Positions 10,660 to 21,238 of a stretch of 64,000 bases of DNA are shown here, piece by piece (the stretch's first letter is position 1; each line of letters begins with the position of its first letter). Origin of the DNA: Asparagopsis taxiformis. Taxonomy: Eukaryota; Rhodophyta; Florideophyceae; Bonnemaisoniales; Bonnemaisoniaceae. The stretch is from contig JALQPE010000009.1 of assembly GCA_030407315.1 (NCBI GenBank), positions 1 to 64,000 of the forward strand. The letters run 5' to 3'. Position numbers and translations under genes: made by a program. A model generated the notes under the pieces. The model was not told the DNA's origin. It made no database searches and saw only the letters and a program-made list of their open reading frames with translations.

Positions 10660-12740
10660 GGCTGTGGAGCGCCTTCGAGAGGTTTCCTATAACTCTGTTT
10701 GAACAGAAGATGCGAGTGTTCGTAGGGGCCTGCATCAATGTGTTCCAGGGCGCCATATCTCTGCAAGTCACCGGGAAGATGGTCTAGAAGATGGAACTTG
10801 AAAGTTTTGAGACCTGTGGTGTGGAATGGGCCGAGGGTGGAGAGCATTGATTGTTTGAAATAGGAAATGGAGTTCTGGAGGCTTTCTAGTTCGGCGGCAG
10901 TCCAGTGCTTGATGCGACCGCGTTTCATGACCCATGCGACGAGGTCAGAGTATTGCGTGCAGATGGAAGTGAGGGGGGCTGTATCTACTTCGTCACAGCA
11001 TGTGTCAATGAATGCTGCGATGAAAGGGAACACCATGTCGACATGGTGATAGTCTTTGGCTGCGAGCATGCCGCGTATGCCGTCCTCCGTGAAGAGGCCG
11101 TTCAAATTGGTGCCCTTCTCACCCTTGGAGAAGTCGACATGAAGACCGGTGATGTAGTAGTCGCGTTCGATAGCGGACAGAATGCTGTTTGAGCCGGCGA
11201 GGATGGATTTTTTCACCTTCTTGAAGGTGCGAGGTGTCCCGGAATGGGAGGCAGTGGTGGTGAGGTCTGGGGAGCTGAGGCGGTGGACAATGCACTGTTT
11301 GATGAGCTTTGAGATGCCGAGGTGGAGATTGTGCAGAGGCTCGAAGGAGAAAATGTTGTAGGGGTCTAGGGGACTGTTGGTGGGTAAAAGAGCGGTCGAT
11401 TCGAGGACAGAGTGTTGTTCGAGGAGGGAGAGAGCTTCGAGCGGAGCAGTTGTATGCTCCTGAGCGCTCTCTTGGCGTGCAGAGCGTGTATCATCGAGGG
11501 AGCGGGGCTGGTGTGGCGCGCTGGATTCAAGTTGAGTGGCGGGGATGTAGCAGCGGTGGCAGGGATGTGTGGTGGTAGTGCTGTTGCGAGTGCATGACAG
11601 CTCTTTGGCCTCTGGAAAGTCGCAGCAATAATTGGCTAGGATGGGAAAGCATTGGCGGGCAGTTGCAGTGGAGTCTGTGCAGGGGAACCCGGAAGAGAAC
11701 GCGGTGGATAGGGACGAAAACACTTTTTCGAGTGCTTTATGAAGAATATCAATTTTGCGAGCGCGACTAGCAGAACTAGAGGTTGTCGGCATTTCATCAC
11801 CGAACAAGGCGTTGGACGAAGGGTTAACAATGTACGGAAGATACCCGACGATGGTGAGGCCGGTACGGATGCAGTGGCGACGGAGGGGGGCGGAGAAGTT
11901 GAGCAGTGTGACGTGTATGGGGTATGCGACGATTGCGGAGCTCTTGAGGCTTGTGCTGCTCTTGTCGGAGTACACTTGGAGGAGGCCGGCAAAGGAGGAA
12001 GCGGTGGGATCATTTTCCTCTGCCCATACGACCTGTGGATCTTCCGAGAGCTGCACGCGCTGTCTAGTAACCTGGTGCAGCGTTTTCGCGAATTCTGTGT
12101 GTAGGGGATGAGAAAATATTGCGGTGCCGTCTGGGGCGGTCTGTGGGGAGGGGTGGAAGAGAGTATTTTGGTCGTTAGCCAGTGCTAACTGCCTGCGGAG
12201 CATGTCGACTGGGTCGCGGAGGTACAGCTGTGCCGAGTACTTACCAGTTTTGTCTGGAATGATGTGGCTCTTGTAACCTTCGGTGCGGAAATGTGTTTCG
12301 ACCATGGAAGCGGTAACGTGGCGACATTCTTCTACGGTGCGAACGGCGCTGTTGAACTTTTCTAGGGAGAATGCGGGGTCTTGTAGGATGGTGATGACTT
12401 CGCTCACGCGGCCAGCGCCGGCCTTGTACTCGAGGGTTGTGAGACTGGCGGCGAGGGATTGCACGAGGAGGTCTGCGCGGGAGGGGGTTGAGGTTGGTGG
12501 CAGTGAAGCGTCACAGGGTGAGTCGCTGGAGGAAGCACGACCAGATTCTGGGTCTGGGGAGCTGGGTTGCGGGGAATCATGGTCGCCGTTTCGAGCAGGC
12601 TCATGGGTGACGGCAGGGACACGAGCGTTGTTGAAATGTTGGGGAGAGGGGTTGAAACGGTAGCGACACGTTCGCTCATGCAGCGCGAGCGCATAAGCAT
12701 CTACGCAGTAGTAGAAGCACCCTTCATACTTGCATTCCAT
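10572..12740 (-). CDS. Plavaka-like DDE transposase, N-terminal and catalytic part
   Basis: The 722-aa ORF begins with a small Cys/His cluster (CKYEGCFYYC, then H and C, residues 3-25), as many Plavaka proteins do. A GLLQVYSDKSSTSL segment (about 253-266) fits the first catalytic Asp. It is followed by YPIHVTLLNFSAPLRRH and GYLPY, the Plavaka pattern for reading nucleotide-free core strands. Then come YCCDFPEAKEL (second Asp) with HPCHRC (C-x2-C) and FEPLHNLHLGISKLIK (about 476-491). Near the end, FKFHLLDHLPGDLQRYG and EHSHLLFKQSYR match the region that holds the final acidic residue. The last ~30 residues after about position 10690 look out of frame; the true C-terminus is in the ORF at 9703-10659. 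The whole gene would be about 1000 aa. Confidence 0.7.
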   Translation of the reverse strand: MECKYEGCFYYCVDAYALALHERTCRYRFNPSPQHFNNARVPAVTHEPARNGDHDSPQPSSPDPESGRASSSDSPCDASLPPTSTPSRADLLVQSLAASLTTLEYKAGAGRVSEVITILQDPAFSLEKFNSAVRTVEECRHVTASMVETHFRTEGYKSHIIPDKTGKYSAQLYLRDPVDMLRRQLALANDQNTLFHPSPQTAPDGTAIFSHPLHTEFAKTLHQVTRQRVQLSEDPQVVWAEENDPTASSFAGLLQVYSDKSSTSLKSSAIVAYPIHVTLLNFSAPLRRHCIRTGLTIVGYLPYIVNPSSNALFGDEMPTTSSSASRARKIDILHKALEKVFSSLSTAFSSGFPCTDSTATARQCFPILANYCCDFPEAKELSCTRNSTTTTHPCHRCYIPATQLESSAPHQPRSLDDTRSARQESAQEHTTAPLEALSLLEQHSVLESTALLPTNSPLDPYNIFSFEPLHNLHLGISKLIKQCIVHRLSSPDLTTTASHSGTPRTFKKVKKSILAGSNSILSAIERDYYITGLHVDFSKGEKGTNLNGLFTEDGIRGMLAAKDYHHVDMVFPFIAAFIDTCCDEVDTAPLTSICTQYSDLVAWVMKRGRIKHWTAAELESLQNSISYFKQSMLSTLGPFHTTGLKTFKFHLLDHLPGDLQRYGALEHIDAGPYEHSHLLFKQSYRKPLEGAPQPWKRLFATWNSPWPLQLVIPHRTHWETHA

Positions 12741-13337
12741 GTCGAGTTTTGACGCAAAAGGGAGGATTGCGAGCTGAACAGGGGAGACTGTGCCGTCCAG
12801 ATGCGACCAATTTTATTTTTGTGGTGCTTTCGAGACTTGGAATGTAACGTGTTCGTAGTTTTTTGGGTAGTAGTTTTGTGCTCACTCCAGCTGACATCCC
12901 AACGGTGGAATTTAACCGAGAGTTCAATCATTTCCAACTGTTACATCACATTGCGTGCTGGCAACGTGTGCATGGAAGGACGAACGACTGCCCTGGGAGA
13001 TGAATTTTCAATTAATTCATTTGTAATAATAAACTTTTTTATTTCCAAACTTCGTGGAATCTGAATGTGCTTTACAGCGGATATGCCACAGATCATGTAA
13101 GGAAAGCAAATGGATTCTCATATATATGATTATATGTTTATATTCGTTGTTCTCGATCCGGATCTCTTTGTTCGGGGAATCAGAGACCATGGCTTGGGCC
13201 ATACTCAATCTCACTGCCGGCGATGATTTCGAGTATGCACAGCAAGACTTAAGCGGACGCAGAAAGCTGTCCGGTCGACGCCGCAGGCTCCACTCCGCCC
13301 TCATCACCGACTGATCTTCTTTGACCGACTTTGCTTT

Positions 13338-13375
13338 GTACGTGCGCGAATCTTGATCAAGATTCGCGCACGTAC
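13338..13375. repeat. 38-bp perfect palindrome
   Basis: Arms of 19 bp (GTACGTGCGCGAATCTTGA and its exact complement) meet with no spacer. It lies between the Plavaka region and a tandem repeat block. It is one of about ten spacer-free palindromes of 20 bp or more in the window outside the repeat arrays. Positions 12741-13337 hold no gene I recognise. Confidence 0.9.
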
Positions 13376-13399
13376 CTTCGTTCCATCCTCTACCCTCGA

Positions 13400-14440
13400 G
13401 GGTATGCGTTGAGGGAAGCGTGGGTTTTGAGTCTGACTATTTCCGTTGATGCGATATTTTTCATGGGAAGCCTGTTGACTGATGGTGTGTATTGAGCGGA
13501 GGATGGAAGAGAGGTACGTGAAGTTTTGAAAGTATGCTGTGAGGGAAGGTTGATTTTGAGTCTGACTGTTGTGGTTGATTCAGATGTTGTGTAGATGATG
13601 CAGGAATGTTGATGACGGAAGGTAAGTTTCATTGAGTGCCAAGATGTGCTTTGCGAAGATATGGACTGCTGACTATGATTATTATTCATTGCAAGGTTTT
13701 TGGATCATGGTTTGTATTGTGTGTAGGATGGATGAGAGGTACATTTGCGAGTTCTCAGGGTATGTAGCGAGGGAAACGTTGGTTTTCAATCTGACTGTTG
13801 CGATTGAATCCGATGTTGCGTAGGTGATGGAGGAATAGTGATGACGGAAGGTAAGTCACATTGGGCGCCCAGACCGGTTGTGCGAAGATGCGGAATGCTG
13901 ACTACTTTTCTTGGCTACACGATTACGTGATTTATGGTTTTTATTGTGTGCAGGATGGAACAGGTAAAGTAAGTGTGCGAGTTTTGAAAGTAAGCAGCGA
14001 GGGAAGGTTGGTTTTGAGTCTGACTATTTCCGTTGATGCGATATTTTTCATTGGAAGCCTATTGAGTCATGGTGTGTATTGTGTGGAGCGAAGGTAAGTG
14101 TGCGAGTTTTGAAAGTATGCTGTGATGGAAGGTTGGTTTTGAGTCTGACTGTTGTGGTTGATTCCGATGTTGTGTAGATGATGCAGGAATGTTGATGACA
14201 GAAGGTAAGTTTTACTGAGCACCAAGACTTGTTTTGCGAAGATATGGACTGCTGACTTTGATTATTCATTGCAAGGTTTTTGGATCATGGTTTGTATTTT
14301 GTGTAGGATGGATGATTCAGTCATCCTCTCGGAGAGGTAAGTAAGGGAGTTTCTAGGATATCTGTCGTGGTAAGCGTTGCTTTTGAGTCTGACTGTTGTG
14401 GTTGATTCTGATGTTGTGTATGTGATGCAGGAGTGGTGAA
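13400..14440 (+). repeat. Irregular tandem repeat with splice-site-like signals
   Basis: A phrase of the form TTTTGAGTCTGACTGTTGTGG recurs near 13422, 13551, 13783, 14013, 14138 and 14382, giving unit lengths of about 125-130 and 230-245 bp and a higher-order period of about 590 bp (13422 to 14013). Most units contain a TTGTGTAG or GTGTGTAG (3' splice-like), a 10-30-nt segment, then GGTAAGT (5' splice-like). No long ORF spans it. It may be a subterminal region of an element or an array of tiny exons. Confidence 0.55.
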
Positions 14441-14804
14441 GCAGGAACGGCAGGACTGAAGGAGAGTGAAGAAGGGATGTAGGAAGATGGGGAATGAAGC
14501 TGTGAGGTGTTTCTGGTATGTGTATATTTTGGGGCATACGATAGAAGTGAGAGTGCGTTTCAAGTGGTGTAAGATTTTGCTGACCATGTTCGTGTTTGAT
14601 GTCTTGATGATTTAATGGGCTGGGGTGGTGTCGAGGAAAGCGGGGATGGTATTGGGAAGGAGCGTATTTTTTGTAATCTAGGTCGTGAGGGTTCTTGCAG
14701 TATGTGCGGATGGTGGTGCATGGCGTTCGGATGGTAGGGAGAACGCGATAGTGAGGGAGATGGGTGATCGACGATATGCTGACAGGTATTTTGTATTCTG
14801 GCTG

Positions 14805-14895
14805 GATACGTATTTCCTATTCTAACCGGGTATTTATTTCCTATTCTAACCGGGTATTTATTTCCTATTCTGACCAGATATGTATTCCCTATTCT
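14805..14895 (+). repeat. Short tandem repeat, ~24-bp unit
   Basis: About four copies of TATTTCCTATTCTAACCGGG-type sequence occur in a row, degenerating at both ends. No gene is associated. Confidence 0.6.
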
Positions 14896-15019
14896 AGAGA
14901 GACGTATTGTATACGAGCAGTTTCCTAAATGAGAGAATAAAATACGGTCCGATATGGGCCCTGAATTTACCATCCGCTGTAATTTCTTCCCTCCCGGTTT
15001 TCGCTGATATATTGTATAC

Positions 15020-15455
15020 TGGATGTCGGGTCCTAGTATTCCGCCATATGTACTAGAGAAAGTGGATGTCGGGTCCTAGTATTCCGCCATATGTACTAGA
15101 GAAAGTGGATGTCGGGTCCTAGTATTCCGCCATATGTACTAGAGAAAGTGGATGTCGGGTCCTAGTATTCCGCCAAACGTACTAGAGAAAGTGGATGTCG
15201 GGTCCTAGTATTCCGCCATATGTACTAGAGAAAGTGGATGTCGGGTCCTAGTATTCCGCCATATGTACTAGAGAAAGTGGATGTCGGGTCCTAGTATTCC
15301 GCCATATGTACTAGAGAAAGTGGATGTCGGGTCCTAGTATTCCGCCAAACGTACTAGAGAAAGTGGATGTCGGGTCCTAGTATTCCGCCATATGTACTAG
15401 AGAAAGTGGATGTCGGGCCCTAGTATTCCGCCATATGTACTAGAGAAAGTGGACG
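15020..15455 (+). repeat. 43-bp tandem repeat array (about 10 copies)
   Basis: The unit runs GTGGATGTCGGGTCCTAGTA, then TTCCGCCATATGTACTAGAG and AAA. Measured spacing is 43 bp (for example 15062 to 15105). Two copies have CCAAACGTAC in place of CCATATGTAC. The array ends in GTGGACGTCCGCATCC, and related GGACGTCC motifs continue to about 15590, directly before the methyltransferase ORF. Similar GGACGTCC/CTAGTA motifs occur at 53342-53640. The array looks like a subterminal repeat region of a DNA transposon. Confidence 0.9.
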
Positions 15456-15599
15456 TCCGCATCCAAAAAATTTTTATTTTTTTTTGGACGCGGACGTTCA
15501 TTTGTTCTAGTAAATCTCGGGGCCGACTAGGACCCGTACTAGAGAGACTGGACGTCCGCGTCCACTTCCGAAAACACAGACGCCGAGCGTGGTCAGCTG

Positions 15600-16892
15600 A
15601 TGCAGAGACTTCGAGCCTTGCTTTTCGACACTCCTGACAAGTTCGGCTTGAACTCGTTCATGCGAGCCAAGTTGAACACGTCTCATGCCCTGTATGGTCA
15701 GAGGAGGCTGAAGGCTTGGTTATTGCGAACCCGAGAGCAACGAAAGCTTCCTCTGACCATGGATGAGTTACACAGTCTTGAGGATACGCCCGAGCCTGGC
15801 ATCCTTGAAGGTGCACCTGCGCAGATGGAAATATCCGCAGCAGTGCCAAACAATGGCAGCGAGGATATAGAAGAGGATAGTCTGGAGCCACAGAGGAAGA
15901 AGGCTAGGCTGGAGCGCGGTGGTGGAGAGGACGATAATGCGGCGGTTGCTAGCGAAACAGCAACAAGAGAAGGTGCGGCCGAGGATGACGCTATGGAGGT
16001 TGACACTGTATCGCCTACAGAAGCACCGCTCGTTGACGTCGGAAAGGAAACCAAGCCAGAATATGTCACCAAGCTGGAAGCTGTGATGGGGCGTTACATT
16101 CACACTGTGAATTGTGACGCCACTGATGTAGCCAAAGAGGTGGAGGACAAAATTAGTTTCCTGGAAGATGGCGTGTTGGAGGACAGTGTTCAGCTTGTGC
16201 TCACTGATCCTCCATTCAACACGAGGCGGGAAGGCGGCAGAGAAAACTCGGAGTACGATATTCTGGAGCCGGAAGAGTTGGCGAGTGTTGCGTGTGAAAT
16301 AGTTCGAGTTCTTCGGCCTTGCGGTCATGCTCTAATCTATTCCAGCGTGCTCCAACTCGTGGCATGGATGGATGCAATCAGAAATGCCGAGCCTGGCAAG
16401 ATGATTGTGGACAGTGTTCCAGTCGTGCTATCTCGCCGACCACACAGCTTTACGTCCAATCCATCGACGAAAACGTGCACACTGCATAATATGCACGATT
16501 TCGTTATCCATGCGTATAAGCGGGGGAAGGGTATGGCTGCATACGATATGGTGGATTACAGGTTGCACAATCCGGACATATCGAGGCACCCTGGGTTCAC
16601 CAACGCGATTGACAACGTTCCGAGGTTGTCGGCTGGTGAAGCTCAATACGATGGGCAGAACAACCGACTGCGCCATGAGCAGAAGGCGTTGACCACTCTT
16701 CGTGAGCTTCTGGAACGATTTTCGAAGCAGAACGATATCGTGATGGATTTCTTCTCGGGAACATACAGCACAGCCATAGCGTGTATGACGTTGAGGGATG
16801 GTACGTATCGTCGGTTCATTGGGTGTGAGAAGGAAAAAGGTGCCACGATGCATCGCAGGAGTGGATACTGCATGCTTTCGTCAGTGAGGTGA
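15600..16892 (+). CDS. Predicted DNA amino-methyltransferase (N6-A or N4-C), N-terminal half of a MTase-SET fusion
   Basis: The 430-aa ORF starts at an ATG just after the GGACGTCC repeats. Residues 80-160 are acidic and low complexity (KKARLERGG, a possible NLS, near 100). The catalytic domain shows motif IV as LTDPPFNTR (201-209) and, further on, motif I as DFFSGTYSTAIACM (383-396), followed by IGCEKE (407-412). Motif IV before motif I is the beta-class order of amino-methyltransferases (N4/N6 methylase family), which transfer a methyl group from SAM to the exocyclic amine of A or C in DNA. DPPF in place of DPPY/NPPY is tolerated in the family. The last ~18 residues look out of frame: the -1 frame of the same DNA reads smoothly into the SET ORF, with the change near the A5 run at 16834-16838. 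Base specificity cannot be told from sequence. Confidence 0.75.
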   Translation: MQRLRALLFDTPDKFGLNSFMRAKLNTSHALYGQRRLKAWLLRTREQRKLPLTMDELHSLEDTPEPGILEGAPAQMEISAAVPNNGSEDIEEDSLEPQRKKARLERGGGEDDNAAVASETATREGAAEDDAMEVDTVSPTEAPLVDVGKETKPEYVTKLEAVMGRYIHTVNCDATDVAKEVEDKISFLEDGVLEDSVQLVLTDPPFNTRREGGRENSEYDILEPEELASVACEIVRVLRPCGHALIYSSVLQLVAWMDAIRNAEPGKMIVDSVPVVLSRRPHSFTSNPSTKTCTLHNMHDFVIHAYKRGKGMAAYDMVDYRLHNPDISRHPGFTNAIDNVPRLSAGEAQYDGQNNRLRHEQKALTTLRELLERFSKQNDIVMDFFSGTYSTAIACMTLRDGTYRRFIGCEKEKGATMHRRSGYCMLSSVR

Positions 16893-17701
16893 AAGCCGGG
16901 CGATATGGGGGGATCTTGCAGCGTGAGGTGGAGAGTATTCTTGGGGACGAGTCGGTACCGGTCACAGGAAAAGCTCCAAGGCTTCGTCAGAAGCACATCT
17001 CAGATGCACCAGAAGGTTTACCTGCTGTGACAGCATTGCCGAACCATCTGTTTGTGTTCGTTGCGTCAATGAAGAAGGACGGGTCTATGCTTCACAGATT
17101 GAGCGGGGTGCCTATGGACCAGTGGCCGACCGAGGACATGCACTCGTTTTGGAGCATAGACCCGGACGCGATTCTGGCTGCTGATGCTGCATTCTACGGT
17201 GTCTATGTTTCGCAATCGGAGGTAAGAGGTGGTGGGTTTGGCGTATTCGCGGCGAAGAAACTGAAGAAGGGGACGGTCATTGGCTGGTACAACGGGACGA
17301 TTTTCTATGCGAAGATTCGAGACTCGGAACCGCAGAGATCAGTGATGTACGGCCCGGAAGGATTTGGGTGCACAGGAGAGAGGTTCCAGGACTACAACAT
17401 GGAATTGGAAACCACGTACATAGGGAGGGGTGCACCTGTTCGGAAGGTCTGGCTCGTTCCAGCGGTCTATAATTGTACCAGCTACCTCAATGATTGTCGG
17501 GTCATTGACGGAACGGAGAAAGCGACCGAGGTGAGTCGAACACAGTCAGCCGAGTTTCGACAAGGCGATGCCATAGACAAACCAGACTTTGCTTCAAATA
17601 TCAAGAATCCCCATGCTGTCAAGGTCGTTCTGACCAGAGACGTTGAAGCTGATGAGGAGATATTTGCTGACTATGGTAGAAAATATTGGCTAGCTAACTG
17701 A
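16889..17701 (+). CDS. SET-domain protein, C-terminal half of a MTase-SET fusion
   Basis: The 270-aa ORF opens at GTG, which is unlikely as a eukaryotic start. Its frame stays open upstream and fits as a -1 continuation of the methyltransferase ORF. SET features are visible: GGGFGVFAAKKLKKGTVIGWY (about 114-134; N-terminal SET strand G-x-G), YNCTSYLNDCR (about 195-205; the position of the usual N-H motif) and DVEADEEIFADYGRKYW (about 251-267; the GEE-I-x-x-DYG motif). SET domains transfer methyl groups from SAM to protein lysines, mostly histones. The canonical NHS is replaced by NCT/LND, so activity is uncertain. The stop lies 95 bp before CACTA copy 1. Together the two ORFs would give a roughly 700-aa protein that could methylate DNA and histones at one site. 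Confidence 0.75.
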   Translation: MKAGRYGGILQREVESILGDESVPVTGKAPRLRQKHISDAPEGLPAVTALPNHLFVFVASMKKDGSMLHRLSGVPMDQWPTEDMHSFWSIDPDAILAADAAFYGVYVSQSEVRGGGFGVFAAKKLKKGTVIGWYNGTIFYAKIRDSEPQRSVMYGPEGFGCTGERFQDYNMELETTYIGRGAPVRKVWLVPAVYNCTSYLNDCRVIDGTEKATEVSRTQSAEFRQGDAIDKPDFASNIKNPHAVKVVLTRDVEADEEIFADYGRKYWLAN

Positions 17702-19478
17702 GCTACTTTGATAGATTTGATTAAACACGCATTGACAGAGACAATAGACTGTGCATCATCTTCCAAGAGCGCTAGATATTATAGACTACACTACACACTA
17801 CTGTGTCTGAAATCGGGCCTGGGGCAGTACTATGCGGCAGTAAAATTTACTGCCTGAGGCAGTGAAGTTTAGTACTGTAAAAATATAAATTAATGCCCTA
17901 CCTGCCGGCAGTACAGTGCACTGCCCGGAGGCAGTGACCATGTGCTGCCGACGGCAGTAGAAAGTACTGCCTGAATGTATTACATGAGGTAGTGGTGGGA
18001 GGCAGTGATTTGTGCTGCATTGGACTGTAAAATAGAGTAGTATATTGTGCTGACTTGGACAGCACGGGGAGGGAGTAAAATATGCTGTCCAGGAATGTGG
18101 TCAAGGGCAGAATTATTTGGTGGGGTGCGATGCACCGTGTGGCAGTAGAATGTAGCGTTTCCGGCAGCGTGCTGTGCTGGCTGCGGGCCCGAATGACGGC
18201 AGCACATTTTGCTATATTTAGGTAGTGCCCCGATGTACTGTATGATACTGCCTGCAGGTCATGGCAGCGGCAGAGAAATATACTGTATTCTATTATTGGA
18301 CAAAGCAGTAATTTCTGCTGCTGTGTGGTGCTGCTTTTTTTGTACTTACAGGTAGTGACAAGTCTATGTTCTGGCAGTAGAGTAATGCAGTGGAATATGA
18401 TGACAGCAGACATGCTTCGAGGCTGTGTATTCTACTGCCTGTGGAAGCGAGTGGGGACAGTAAATTATGATGTCTGACGAAATGTGTGAAAGCAATGAAA
18501 TGAGCTGCTGATAGTCTCTGGGAAAAGCTGCCTGATAGTTCTGCTTTATGATACGAAAAGTGCTACCGTACCGTGCTACTTGCCGTGGTGGAAAGTGCTG
18601 CCGTGCTCTACTACTTGCGTATGTGTAAATCACTGCCACGCTGTACTGCTCCAGGATATGTGAATTGCTGCCCCACAGCACTACAAAAAGTAGTAGATTT
18701 TGATGTATTATAGAGCTGTCCAGATCAGCGTAAAGTACTGTCTGATAGTGTTGTACTCGGCAGGGGCATAGGACAGTACCAGTTACTGCCTGTGGCAGTG
18801 CAGTGTAATACCTGGAAGTGCTACCTGTGGCAGTACATTTCACTACCTGGAACTAGTGCTTGAGACAGTACAATTTACTGCCGGGAAGTCTATACTGAAC
18901 CAGTAAATTGTAGTGCCTGACGGTACTGACTCGGACAGAACGGGAAAGTAGTAGAATATGATGCCTAGGGTAATACTTTCTAGGCCTATAATTGATGTTC
19001 AGGACGATACAATCAGGTGGAAATGCCATTCCAGCCGCATGTTCAGGCATCTGGCTACGAAATGTCGGGCAGAATGGAGTATCTCTCTCGGTGGTCTTCA
19101 TAGAAGTGTATAGGGATAACCAAGTGTGATCTAAAAGGATGTCAGAATTTTTATGTAGCAAGGACAACGATGCCTGAAGGATTGTTTCAGTTCTATCATT
19201 AGACTAGACTACTCATAAAATCGAACTATCGTATCTAAAATCTTACTATCTCTACAACCAGGACTATTGTGCAAGCAAATCGAGTTCCTCGCTGTTTCAA
19301 AACTACATTTGATGTTCAGACAGGAGGGAAATAAACACCATTACAGATGATTTGCAACAGGTTAGCAATCGGATATATCCGATATCTATATATAGAAAAG
19401 TATTGTAAAGGATGAGAAGAACATGAGTATGAATGGAATGAACAAACTTACCATCATTGAACTATTTTTGCGTGCAAA

Positions 19479-19546
19479 GGTATTGGTTGTAGGTTGGAAT
19501 GACGAAAGCTTGCAAGCTTTCGTCATTCCAACCTACAACCAATACC
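19479..19546. repeat. 68-bp perfect palindrome in CACTA copy 1
   Basis: Two 34-bp arms beginning GGTATTGGTTGTAGGTTGGA meet with no spacer at AAGCTTGCAAGCTT. The copy at 42400-42467 in CACTA copy 2 has three mismatches, so the palindrome existed before the duplication and is better kept in copy 1. Confidence 0.95.
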
Positions 19547-20385
19547 TATGCCAGAATCATTTACAATCAATAGACTAGAATAGGATCAGCGAAGAACGAT
19601 ATTTATGGTTAGTGCACTATCTTTCATGGAAAGCATGTGGAAAGAAATGAGAGAGGGGAAAGATACCTACTCGACAACGTACCAGCCTTACCTGTCATCT
19701 TCATGATAACCGGATGATGAAATGGTCCTATACGTCGCGCATCAACAGCCTTAAATAGACAGCTCATCCACTCATAATGACCTCGTCGTAACTGGAAGGC
19801 AGATGATTTGGCAGACGATGATGTGGCAGATGATGATTTGGCAGCGGATGATCTGTCAAATTTTCTGGACGTGATAAATTAGCAGAATTAGAAATCATGC
19901 CCCTACGCAATGTCAAACCAACCTAAAAGTCTTGGTATTGATGTTTAGCTGCATACTGAAGGAGAGACATCGAATAAATGCTGTAAATTAGAGTAGTAGA
20001 CAATCCGAAAGAGAATTGCAACCGTATTCTCATCTATATATAGTTTATTACCATAACAAGATTACTAATGAGGCCTATTATACCATGTACTGAGGCTAAA
20101 CTGTAAATGATTCGTGTATTTCACTCAGAAAGGGAAGCAGGAATCGTTGGAGGTATGAAAGCTCGCTGAACAACCCAACATGGGAAACAAGTCGCCTGTT
20201 CCTTGAGTTAGGTAGGACACTAGTCAGTGTGATGTTTTCGATAAGATGTAACGGTAAGAAAATATAGGTACCATAAACTATTACAGTGGGATGGTTAAAA
20301 GAGACGGATACCATCTTATTAGTTGCCTACTACTTGGCACTAATCCACAACTTGTGCAAGGTTCTCTCAAATCCAAAGAGATGAG

Positions 20386-21215
20386 ATGAAACAAACAGCT
20401 GTTCGGAAGAAACGTACACCTCGAAGAACCCGGAGAAGGTTTGAATCATTGTCAATCCCATACGAAAGTGGGACAAGGCACGAGAATGGGGAAACCCCGC
20501 CAGTTTCGAACGAAACATTCGAGGTTCACGCCGATATACAGGACGAAAACGTCGGAAAAGCCACTGCTGAAGACGAGAATATTTCTGGTGGCAATGGAGA
20601 AGAGCACATTGGGTTTTTTGAGGCTGGAAAAGTTACCAGAGATGAACAAACGATGGAAAGCTTGGCAGAGAGCTGTGGTGAGCACGACGGAGAAGAGGCT
20701 GAGGAAGATGACCCCGGAATTGTGGAAGAACCGTTGACATGGCCAGAATTCTCTACAATAATATCGCTCCGAGGAAGGCTACAGATGAAACGAAAAGACT
20801 GTGAGAGTATGTGTGTGATGTCTAAATTCAAGCGGCACATTTCAGATCAAGCACCTAGCGACTAGTACATGAGAAAAGTCGTTTCACCATTCATTTTTAA
20901 AACATGTTTCCCACAAATTATGGATGTAACGTGTGAAATAGATGTAACGAGAAGCGGCTCTAGGCTTGGAAAGATGTCTCCCGGTCTGTCTAGTAGCCCT
21001 AGAGCTCACTGTACTAAATCAGTACGAATCGTGGTACAGATCACATGGGCGAAAATGGGTATATTGACCTGACCCATTCTGGAGTGGGTCACTCCAGATA
21101 TAAAGTCCAGTAAAAGAGATAAAAGTTATGAAAAGTAAGATGAAGCATATAGAATTGCTTCAGAAAGTATTGAAAACTCTTTCATTGTCAAATGCCGTTC
21201 AGCTGTTCTGAATGA
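20386..21215 (+). pseudogene. Decayed Tnp2-like transposase N-terminus (copy 1)
   Basis: The frame from the ATG at 20386 gives 159 aa before a stop (TAG at 20863). The start (RKKRTPRRTRRRFESL) matches the N-terminus of the 1168-aa transposase at 1854-5360 (RKKTTSRRTKARFDSL), and LTWPEFSTIISLRGRLQMKR matches its LQWPAMYGALQLSGTQRM region (about 139-156). Similarity resumes after the stop (HISDQAPSD, then YMRKV). Compared with copy 2, the stop arises from a single CTCG-to-CTAG type change. A 9-bp inverted repeat near 21078-21098 is absent from copy 2. The gene then ends abruptly near 21215. Confidence 0.8.
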
Positions 21216-21238
21216 TCGTTAGACGCTAGGGTCAAGTA

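Larger units (their letters stand above)
17796..21215 (+). mobile_element. CACTA element, copy 1 (right end lost)
   Basis: The left terminus is CACTACTGTGTCTGAAATCG at 17796. Subterminal sequence up to about 19000 is filled with TACTGCC/GGCAGTA and TACTGTC motifs, often as palindromes, typical of CACTA subterminal regions. The segment is closely similar along its length to 40719-44133 (copy 2), with scattered substitutions and small indels, and ends where similarity stops near 21215. It holds a 68-bp palindrome and a decayed transposase. A stray piece of the same terminus lies at 22354-22424. No right-hand inverted terminus is visible. Confidence 0.8.

Noticed and set aside
15020..15455. CRISPR-like array
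   Set aside because: Contiguous 43-bp repeats without spacers, in a eukaryotic transposon setting.
16889..16892. GTGA overlap as bacterial-style translational coupling
   Set aside because: The frame upstream of the GTG is open and reads as coding, and everything else in the window is eukaryotic, so a frameshifted fusion is more likely.
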